DNA of 64,000 nucleotides from Streptomyces coacervatus (GTDB taxonomy: Bacteria > Actinomycetota > Actinomycetes > Streptomycetales > Streptomycetaceae): NCBI RefSeq assembly GCF_029223485.1, contig NZ_JARHTP010000024.1:110613-174612 (forward strand), read 5' to 3'. The notes below the pieces were generated by a model. It was given only the letters and a program-made list of their open reading frames with translations. It searched no databases and was not told where the DNA came from. Shown piece after piece: positions 1 through 6,672 of this stretch. The translations under genes and the position numbers were made by a program. Each line of letters opens with the position of its first letter. The stretch's first letter is position 1.

Positions 1-1471
1 TTTCGTCGGTTGCGGCGTGCGGGGTGAACGGTTCGGTGTCGCGGGTGTCGTGCAGGTGCTGGCGGGCTTGTTCGGTGGTGAGGGTGTTGAGGGGTTGGGG
101 CGGGGCCGGTGTGGTGGTGGCGGCGTAGCGGTCTTTGACGATGCGGGGACGTCTTTCCAGGGCTTCTTTGAGGCGGGCGGCGTCGGCGGCGTTGTCCTCT
201 TTGACGCGTTTGATCAGATGGGGGGCGGCGGCGTTGGTCCAGCGGGCGGTGCCGATGTACTGGTCGGTGTCGGCGTTGTAGACCTCGACGGTGTTGTAGT
301 GGCCGGGCAGGTGGCGCAGGCGGACATGGGTGCCGATGTGGTCGCGCATCCAGGTTTCGAGGTAGTCGCGGCGGTTCCAGTCGAGGCCGGTGTCGGTGAT
401 GGTGAAGGTGCGGCGGACCAGGGGCAGGGAGCGGTGGAGGGCGCCGGGTGGCAGGTCGTGGATGACGGTGCGGTCGTCTTTCCATGCCTGCAGGGGGGTG
501 CGGTTGCCGAGGCTGCGGATGCGGTGTTCGTGGTTCCAGCGGTGGACGAATTTGCGGATCTCGGTGGTGAATTGCTCGAAGGTCAGGAGGCCTTCGAGGG
601 GCGGGGGTTTGGGTTTGGCTGCAGGGTCGGGGGTGGGGCAGTGGGTGTAGCCGGGCATGCCGCGAAAGAGCATGTCCTTGAAGGCTTTGTTGAGGGACTC
701 GACGTAGGGCTTGAGGTCGGGGCGGCGGGGCGGTAGTTCCACGCGGCGTACGGCGAGGGCTCCCATGGTCTGGGCAACGGCTTTGCTGAGGAAGTCGGCG
801 CCGCGGTCGACACGGACGAGTTTGGGGATGCCGCCGAAGGGCCCGTAGTGGCCGCCGCGCTGCAGGGCATGGTGGATGGCGACGATGATGGCCTGGCTGC
901 TGGGGGTGTGGGGGGTGACGGCCCAGCCGCAGATGCCGGAGTTAGAGCAGTTGACGAAGAGGGTCAGCCAGGGTTTGCGGGCGGTGCCGTCGACGTTGAC
1001 CCAGACGTCGGCTTCCTTGTGGTCGGCTTCCCAGGCGTCGTTGCGGCGGCCGCGGTCGCGGTTCGAGCCGTGCAGGTCGTAGCGGCGGCGGGCCTTTTCG
1101 CCGTCGCGCAGACCGGCGAGGAAGCTGGGCGGGTAGGCGCGGGTGACGGCTCGGTGGAAGGCGGAGTAGCTCAGCGGCATGGCACCGTCGTCTTCAAGGG
1201 TGCGGTGGGCGGTGGCGATGTTGCCGCACCAGCGGATCAGCTCCTCTTCCATACGCGGGGTCACTTCGGTGGCCTCACGCTGTTTGCGCTGGTAGCGGCC
1301 ATCGTTGTCGCGGGCGCGCTGCATCCAGCGTTGCACGCTCTTGGTGCTGCGGCCGTGGGCTTCGGCGACGGTGCTGAGGTCTTCGGGGGTGAGGGTACCG
1401 GCGGCCTCGAGGGCGAGGAGGTGAGTGATGGAGGCGGCGCGTTCGGTGTCGTCGGGGCGTGGTGCGGGCAT
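1..1471 (-). CDS. Mu/TnsB-type DDE transposase, C-terminus beyond window
   Basis: Reading the minus strand from the ATG at 1471 gives an uninterrupted frame of 490 codons that leaves the window at base 1. Residues 20-55 look like a helix-turn-helix. An integrase-type catalytic domain follows, with acidic residues at D150 (WEADH), D222 (VRVDRGADF) and E258 (PYVESLNKAF); D222 and E258 are exactly 35 residues apart, the DX35E spacing of the Mu/TnsB superfamily. A Mu-type C-terminal beta domain follows (about 350-430). The start lies 16 bp after the cas6e stop with no room for a transposon end, so the gene appears to be the last visible gene of the cas operon, in the place of cas1-cas2. Partner genes (TnsC/MuB-like ATPase, TniQ) would be outside the window. 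It could instead belong to a simple Mu-like transposon that happens to adjoin cas6e. Confidence 0.85.
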   Translation of the reverse strand, partial: MPAPRPDDTERAASITHLLALEAAGTLTPEDLSTVAEAHGRSTKSVQRWMQRARDNDGRYQRKQREATEVTPRMEEELIRWCGNIATAHRTLEDDGAMPLSYSAFHRAVTRAYPPSFLAGLRDGEKARRRYDLHGSNRDRGRRNDAWEADHKEADVWVNVDGTARKPWLTLFVNCSNSGICGWAVTPHTPSSQAIIVAIHHALQRGGHYGPFGGIPKLVRVDRGADFLSKAVAQTMGALAVRRVELPPRRPDLKPYVESLNKAFKDMLFRGMPGYTHCPTPDPAAKPKPPPLEGLLTFEQFTTEIRKFVHRWNHEHRIRSLGNRTPLQAWKDDRTVIHDLPPGALHRSLPLVRRTFTITDTGLDWNRRDYLETWMRDHIGTHVRLRHLPGHYNTVEVYNADTDQYIGTARWTNAAAPHLIKRVKEDNAADAARLKEALERRPRIVKDRYAATTTPAPPQPLNTLTTEQARQHLHDTRDTEPFTPHAATDE

Positions 1472-1487
1472 GGGGGTCCCGTTCGGG

Positions 1488-2138
1488 TCAGGCGGGGGCG
1501 AGGCTGAGCAGGCCGGCGCCGTACGACTTGGCGCGGCCGATGCCGGTCAGCAGGGCGTCCGTGAGGGCGGCGGGGTCGGTGATGAGGGCGGTTCCGTCGA
1601 ATTGCAGGAGGCGGTGGACAGGGCCGGGCTGGTCACGGCCGGAGCGGCGGAAGGGCTTGGGTTCGCTGGTGGTGGTGTGCAGGTGCAGGCCGGCCTGGGT
1701 CGCGCGGCGGTGCCACCAGGCGAGGGCCGCGGCGTCGTCGAGGGCGAGGACGCGGCCGTGTTTGGGCAGAGGTTGCTCGCCGGGGCCGGGCGGGCGGCGG
1801 CTGCGGGTGGAGGGGTTGGCGGTGATGCGGTAGCGGACCCGTCGGCCGGGGGTGAGGGCCCCGAGCATGGCGGTGAGGTCGCGGGTGTCGGCTTGACCGT
1901 AGTGGTGGGGCAGGGCGGTGAGGTCGGGTGAGATGCGGGTCTGCACCAGCAGCAGGCCCTGGCGGTTGCCGCGTTCGAGGCGGAAGAGCGCTCCGGCGAT
2001 CTGGCGGGGGTGGGGGCCGAGGTGGTCGGGCAGCAGCCGCATGACAGTGCGGTGCAGGGCGGTGTAATCGGCCAGGTCGCGGCGGACCGTGGGGTGGGCG
2101 AGGTTGAGGCGGATGCGGGTCAGGGTGGCGGTGGGCAT
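1488..2138 (-). CDS. cas6e: Cas6e (Cse3), crRNA-processing endoribonuclease
   Basis: This 216-residue protein has the Cas6e architecture. The candidate catalytic pair is Y25 and H29 in the N-terminal ferredoxin fold, and the C-terminus carries the glycine-rich loop GIGRAKSYGAGLLSLAP that contacts the repeat hairpin. Cas6e cleaves the pre-crRNA below the repeat stem and remains bound as the Cascade head. The ATG at 2138 overlaps the cas5e end by 19 bp, indicating translational coupling, and the transposase starts 16 bp after its stop. The repeats in the three arrays fold into a CCCCA/TGGGG stem that suits such an enzyme. Length and motifs look intact. Confidence 0.93.
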   Translation of the reverse strand: MPTATLTRIRLNLAHPTVRRDLADYTALHRTVMRLLPDHLGPHPRQIAGALFRLERGNRQGLLLVQTRISPDLTALPHHYGQADTRDLTAMLGALTPGRRVRYRITANPSTRSRRPPGPGEQPLPKHGRVLALDDAAALAWWHRRATQAGLHLHTTTSEPKPFRRSGRDQPGPVHRLLQFDGTALITDPAALTDALLTGIGRAKSYGAGLLSLAPA

Positions 2139-2959
2139 GGCTGCTCCAGGCGGTGGCGGTAGTCGGCCAGGGCGGGCAGGGGGTCGGCTCCGGCGTAGAG
2201 GGCGGCGGGCAGGTATTCGGTGGTGGACCACAGCGAGCGGACGGTGTGCCGGCGGCGGTGCGGGGTGAAGTCGACCGGGTTGTCGGCGAGTTCGCGGTGG
2301 GCGGTGGGGTTGGCCGGTGGGGTGTCCCACCAGAAGGTGACCGGGATGCGGTCTTCTTGCGGGCCGGGTGGGGCGGGCAGGGTGACGGGGGCGTGCTGAA
2401 GGAGGTGGGTGAGCGGGTCGGTCAGGGGCGGGGTGAGGACGAGGGGTTCGTCGGGGACGCAGGCGCGTCGGCCCAGGTAGGGGGCGAACTGGGGGTGTTC
2501 GAGGGTGTGGGCGAGATAGGTGATGAGGGCGGCGTCTCCGTGGACGGCGACGGTGAAGCAGGCGTCGGTGAGGTAGTGGCGGTGGGTGACGTGGGTGGTT
2601 TTGCCTTCGGGGCGTCGGTCTCCTTTGCTGGTGCGCAGTTGTTGGTGGCGGGGGCGGTGGCTGCCGGTGGTGTGGAAGTCGGTGTAGGGGGTGCCGGGTT
2701 GGTCGACGCGGATGGTGAAGGCCAGGTCGGTGTAACGGGGGCGGCCGGGCAGGTCGAGGGGGTCGAGGGCCTGGTGGCGGGGGCGTCCGGCGGCGGCGGC
2801 GAACATGCCGATCAGCGCGGAGCGGGTGGGGTAGGGCTGGGTGTCGCGGCGGGTGAAGGCGGTGTCGGTGCCGTACGCGCTCAGGACACCGGCCAGGCGG
2901 AGGAGCAGCCCGCACTGCGGGGCTGCGGTGGTGTCGGCCAGCGGGGCGGGCATGGTCAT
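2120..2959 (-). CDS. cas5e: Cas5e (CasD), Cascade subunit
   Basis: A 279-residue Cas5e. It has the typical N-terminal RAMP signature: LLLRLAGVLSAYG, followed by a T-R-x-Y-P-T-R-S-A-L-I-G-M segment near residues 40-53. The central part contains the thumb-like insertion and a conserved R-R-Y/H-Y-L-x-D-A-x-F stretch (here HRHYLTDACFTV). Cas5e caps the 5' handle of the crRNA in Cascade. The start codon overlaps the cas7e stop (ATGA), so the genes are translationally coupled. No damage is visible. Confidence 0.93.
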   Translation of the reverse strand: MTMPAPLADTTAAPQCGLLLRLAGVLSAYGTDTAFTRRDTQPYPTRSALIGMFAAAAGRPRHQALDPLDLPGRPRYTDLAFTIRVDQPGTPYTDFHTTGSHRPRHQQLRTSKGDRRPEGKTTHVTHRHYLTDACFTVAVHGDAALITYLAHTLEHPQFAPYLGRRACVPDEPLVLTPPLTDPLTHLLQHAPVTLPAPPGPQEDRIPVTFWWDTPPANPTAHRELADNPVDFTPHRRRHTVRSLWSTTEYLPAALYAGADPLPALADYRHRLEQPCPPPP

Positions 2960-4143
2960 GCCGCCATGTAGGAGCGGGGTGTGGTGGCGGGGGCGCCGGC
3001 TGCGGTGGTGAGGGCGTCGATGAGGTCGTCGTAGCTGGTGTGGCGCTCTCCGAGGTGTTCGAGCGGTTCGGGGCCGGGGGCCTGGGTGACGTGGCCGTGG
3101 GCGATGCGGTGCCGGGTGCCGAACATCTGGGTGATGATCCCGGCGTGCTGGGACAGGGCGTGGCGGGAGGGGGCCAGGTAGCCGCCGTGGCGGTCGGCTT
3201 TGACGGGCTGGTGGAAGGCGGAGGCCAAGGAGACGGGGCGGCGGTCGCGGACGGCGTAGTGGACGGTGTCGGGCAGGGTGTGGGGAGCTGTGGAGTTCTT
3301 CTTGGCCTGCGGCAGGGTGGAGATGAACACGTCCGTGAACGCGCCGAGCAGGGCGGCGGCCTGGGAGGCGTCTGCGTCAAGATTGCGGGTCAGTTCGGTG
3401 AGGTTGACGCTGGCGTAGCGGTAGAAGACACCGGCGTTGAGGTAGCCGGTGTCCAGGTGGGCGCTGGAGGAGTCGCCGGGCTGGGCCCAGTCCTCGACGG
3501 CGGTGAAGAAGTCGGGTTGCAGATCGCTGGCGTGGGTGGTGAAGGCCCATGCCATCTGGACGGCGCCGTCGACGTGAGCGTCGGCGAGCCCGGCGAGGAA
3601 ACGGCCGAAGAGGCTGATGCTGGTGGTGCGTTGGCACAGCAGGCGCACCACGTCGTCGGGGGGCAGGTAGGCGGCGGGGGTTTTCGCGGTGGACGTGGCT
3701 TCCTTGGCCATGCCCTTTTCCAGGGCGGCGCGGTGGCGGGCGCACAGGGCGGCGAGGTCGTCGAGGATGGTGGCGGCGGGTACGTAGAGCATGGCCAGGG
3801 TGCGGTCGTCGGCGTCCGGGTCGGTGGCCAGGCCTTCGGTGGTGGCGCTGCGGGGGATCTGGGCGGCGGCGAAGCGGGCGAGGTCCTCGGGCCAGTCGGC
3901 CTCTCGCAGGGCGGCGGCCAGGCGGGGAGGCAGCATGCGGGTGCGGGCGGCGGGTTCGCCCAGGAGGGTCTCCAGCTCGTGCCGGTCGGCGCGTTTGGCG
4001 CACTGGCTGGAGATGGCTCCGCGCTGGGTGTTACCGATCATGAGGGATTTGGGTTCGTTGTACTCGCCGCGGTTGAGGCAGGAGGCGGGGATGTCCTGGA
4101 GGATGTGCAGGTCGACATAGCGGGCGAGGCGGGGGATGGTCAT
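2956..4143 (-). CDS. cas7e: Cas7e (CasC), Cascade backbone subunit
   Basis: A 395-residue Cas7e. The N-terminus carries the family signature (YVDLHILQDIPASCLNRG, then a G-x-x-Q-R-G-A-I-S-S-Q-x-x-K-R segment near residues 38-52), and the C-terminal half has the S-L-A-S-A-F-x-x-P-V block. Six copies normally form the crRNA-binding backbone of Cascade. Its ATG overlaps the cse2 stop (ATGA at 4140-4143), and its own stop overlaps the cas5e start in the same way. The frame is open far upstream of this ATG; I chose 4143 because of the overlap and because the family signature begins right there. Confidence 0.94.
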   Translation of the reverse strand: MTIPRLARYVDLHILQDIPASCLNRGEYNEPKSLMIGNTQRGAISSQCAKRADRHELETLLGEPAARTRMLPPRLAAALREADWPEDLARFAAAQIPRSATTEGLATDPDADDRTLAMLYVPAATILDDLAALCARHRAALEKGMAKEATSTAKTPAAYLPPDDVVRLLCQRTTSISLFGRFLAGLADAHVDGAVQMAWAFTTHASDLQPDFFTAVEDWAQPGDSSSAHLDTGYLNAGVFYRYASVNLTELTRNLDADASQAAALLGAFTDVFISTLPQAKKNSTAPHTLPDTVHYAVRDRRPVSLASAFHQPVKADRHGGYLAPSRHALSQHAGIITQMFGTRHRIAHGHVTQAPGPEPLEHLGERHTSYDDLIDALTTAAGAPATTPRSYMAA

Positions 4144-4724
4144 GTGCTGCTCGTTTCCGGTGTGTTGGGCTGGGTGGCCGCGGGTGGGGCGGGGGCTGTC
4201 AGGTAGAAGGCGTCCTGCCAGCGGGTGGCGATGCTGAGGCGGTTGCTGCTCCAGTAGGTGAGGTCGGCCAGCAAGACGGCAAAGTCGGGCGGGCAGCCGG
4301 CGCCCAGCAGTTGGCGGGTCAGGCCGGGCAGGCGCCGGTGGAGCAGGTCCTCGGAGAGGCGGATGAGGACGTGCAGTTCCTTCTCGTAGGGGCCGTCGGT
4401 GCGTCCTTGTGCGGCGCGGGCCAGGGTGGCGCCGAGGTTGGGTCGGGATCGCCAGGCGACGGGCTGGTCGGGGTCCGGGGCGGGGGTGATGGGGCGGCGG
4501 TCGGGGCGTTCGTGGGCGATGAGGCAGGCGAGGGTGTAGTGGGCTCGCCGGTCGGGTTGTTTGTGGGTGAGGCGGCTGAGACAGGGGTGGAGGCGCTGGC
4601 AGTGGTCGACGGGTTTGCCGCGGCCGTCCTCGAGAGCGGAGCGGATCTCCGGGGTGGTGCACAGGTCGCGGACGGCGGCGACGTAGGCGTCGCAGTGGGC
4701 GCGGTAGTCGTCACGGCTGGGCAT
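4140..4724 (-). CDS. cse2: Cse2 (CasB, Cas11e), Cascade small subunit
   Basis: A 194-residue, mostly helical protein in the expected place between cse1 and cas7e. The N-terminal helix and the central L-A-R-A-x-x-G and C-terminal L-A-D-L-x-Y-W blocks resemble Cse2. Two copies stabilise the displaced strand and the crRNA-target hybrid in Cascade. It overlaps cse1 by 14 bp and cas7e by 4 bp. Family assignment rests partly on operon position because Cse2 diverges quickly. Confidence 0.88.
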   Translation of the reverse strand: MPSRDDYRAHCDAYVAAVRDLCTTPEIRSALEDGRGKPVDHCQRLHPCLSRLTHKQPDRRAHYTLACLIAHERPDRRPITPAPDPDQPVAWRSRPNLGATLARAAQGRTDGPYEKELHVLIRLSEDLLHRRLPGLTRQLLGAGCPPDFAVLLADLTYWSSNRLSIATRWQDAFYLTAPAPPAATQPNTPETSST

Positions 4725-6297
4725 GGCGGGCTGCTTTCGTGCGGCGGGCGGCGGGAGTTGCTGCGGCGGTGAGGGCGCGGACGGCGCGGGCCAGGGCGGG
4801 GCCGGCCATGCGGTGGCGGGCCAGGTCCGGGCGGACGGCCTGGCGCAGCGCGTCTGTGGCGGTGCGGGCGAAGACCGGATAGGGCTCGCTCGCCTCGTCG
4901 GGGTTCTGGTGGACGAGGTTCCAGAACGCCTGCTCGGCGCGCGGCCAGTACAGGGCCAGTGCCTCGCGCGCCCACCGGCTGGGCTTCTGGCCGCGGCGCG
5001 GGGCGGGCGGTGTCCCGCCCGTGGGGGTTTGGGTTTCGTTCCAGGCGGTGTTGGCGTGGGTGCGCAGGAGGGCGGCCAGGTGTTCGGCGGCCTGGCGGCA
5101 GGCGGCGATCCGGCGGGCGGCGGGCGGATCGTGTTCTTCGGCCCAGTTCCATAGAGGTGGGGTCAGGGCGGTGTACCAGATGCTGTTGGTGGTGCGGCCG
5201 TCCTGGTCGAAGCCGCACACCCGTACCCGCAGCCGGGCCCGGACGGCATCGGGCAGGTCGTTGAGGGTGTCGAAGACGGCGGGCCGGCGCTGGGTGTTGT
5301 TCTCGTCGCCGGCCAGCAGCAGGGCGTCCAGGTCGCGCCACAGGGCGCGGTCGGCGTCGGCGCGGCGGGGTGTGTCGCGTTGTTCGGCCTTGGCCCGGGT
5401 GTGGGTGTCGATGATGAGGCAGGGGTCGGTGGCCGGGTAGGCGGGGTGCTGGGCGGCCCAGGTGAGGTAGGAGTTGGTGGCGGCGCTGCCGTCGGCGTTG
5501 GGGATCAGCAGTACGGCGTGGCGGGAGCGGCCGGTCAGCAGGCGTTTGGGCCAGGTCACCGGGGGCGGGGGGTTGACGGGGTCGGGGGGGTCGGGCTCCT
5601 GCCAGGGGCAGGCGTCCGGGGGGCGCTGGGGGCCGCCGCGGTAGGGGAACTGGTGCAGCAGGAGCGTCTCGAGGAGGGTGGCGCCCTGGGGGTGGAAGGA
5701 GAGGGTGGAGCGCAGTGGCCCGGCGGTGGCCCGGCCGCTGGTGTGGGGGCCGGCGCTGCGGGTGGTGCAGCGGCCCGCGGCACCGTAGTAGTGCTGGATG
5801 AGCAGGTGCCAGAAGGCCTCGTCGCTGGGCAGAGGGTGGGGGGCGGTGTCGGTGTGGACGCTGAGCCAGGAGAGGTTGTTGCCCGCGGGCCGGCCGAAGA
5901 CGAGTTTGTTGATGCCGGAGGTCTTCGTGCACTGCTCGGCCAGGCGCGGGTCCTGCAGAAGAGGGCGGTGCGGGTCGTAGAGGTCCCAGGTGGAGGCGTC
6001 GCAGTAGTCGTGGACGTCCTGGGGTTTCAGCCCGCGGCCGCTGGTGAGCAGGCCCCTTCGCCGTTCGTGCCATTCATCCAGTGACAGGTTCGTATCGTCC
6101 AGGCCAGTGAGCTCGGCGGTGATGGCGGTCAGCATCCGCAGCAGTGCGGAATGCGCGGGCGGCAGGGGCAGCGCCAGGTCGTCGATGCGGTGGGCCTGCA
6201 GGAGTACCTCGCGCAGTCCGAGCGCCTGGTACCGCCCGGCCACCTGCACCGGGATGCAGGGACGCAGGTCGACGGGGTAGGCCGGTAAAGCGGGCAT
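4711..6297 (-). CDS. cse1: Cse1 (CasA, Cas8e), Cascade large subunit
   Basis: A 528-residue Cse1, near the usual family length. It has a recognisable core: the L-R-E-V-L-L-Q-A-H segment (residues 28-36), an F-x-L-Y-D-P-x-x-P-x-L-Q-like block (here TWDLYDPHRPLLQDPRLAE), the G-x-N-x-L stretch of the PAM-sensing loop region (about 130-150), and a C-terminal four-helix bundle. Cse1 recognises the PAM and recruits Cas3. In CRISPR-associated transposons its homologues instead dock TniQ, so this subunit is the place to look for adaptation. It is separated from cas3 by 375 bp, while all genes downstream overlap, which suggests a separate promoter for cse1 to cas6e. Confidence 0.92.
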   Translation of the reverse strand: MPALPAYPVDLRPCIPVQVAGRYQALGLREVLLQAHRIDDLALPLPPAHSALLRMLTAITAELTGLDDTNLSLDEWHERRRGLLTSGRGLKPQDVHDYCDASTWDLYDPHRPLLQDPRLAEQCTKTSGINKLVFGRPAGNNLSWLSVHTDTAPHPLPSDEAFWHLLIQHYYGAAGRCTTRSAGPHTSGRATAGPLRSTLSFHPQGATLLETLLLHQFPYRGGPQRPPDACPWQEPDPPDPVNPPPPVTWPKRLLTGRSRHAVLLIPNADGSAATNSYLTWAAQHPAYPATDPCLIIDTHTRAKAEQRDTPRRADADRALWRDLDALLLAGDENNTQRRPAVFDTLNDLPDAVRARLRVRVCGFDQDGRTTNSIWYTALTPPLWNWAEEHDPPAARRIAACRQAAEHLAALLRTHANTAWNETQTPTGGTPPAPRRGQKPSRWAREALALYWPRAEQAFWNLVHQNPDEASEPYPVFARTATDALRQAVRPDLARHRMAGPALARAVRALTAAATPAARRTKAARHAQP

Positions 6298-6672
6298 GGA
6301 AGGGGCTCTCCTTCCCGTGACAGCGGCAGGCCGCAGGCCCGCGGCGCGGGAGGATCGGTGTGGACAAGACGTTCAGTCGCTGCACACGGCAGGCGATGTG
6401 CAGCGCGGCAGAAGCCGGTGCAGGCCGTGCCTGCCTCAGGTGTCTTTCACTGAAGCACTCCCGCCCAAAGGCGCATCCGTTATGGGGGATTCAGCCCGCG
6501 ATGCCGACCCGGGGGTGTATAAATGCCCGCGCGTGAGGGCCAGGCCGGGCACCCATGTGGGGGCGCGTGCCGGCAGCGGCCAGAAGCCACCGCGTGTACG
6601 CCGGCGTACAGCTCCCGGTGAACGGTCCTACGAATGAGCGGCGTTGGCGCGCGCGAGAACGGGAGGACAAGA
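6298..6672 (-). promoter_or_regulatory. cas3-cse1 intergenic region, probable Cascade promoter
   Basis: These 375 bp separate cas3 from cse1, whereas every other pair of cas genes here overlaps. I find no gene in either strand. The minus strand holds an A/T-rich patch (CATTTATACACC near 6515-6530) in otherwise GC-rich sequence, which may be part of a promoter for cse1. No exact start site can be assigned by eye. Confidence 0.4.
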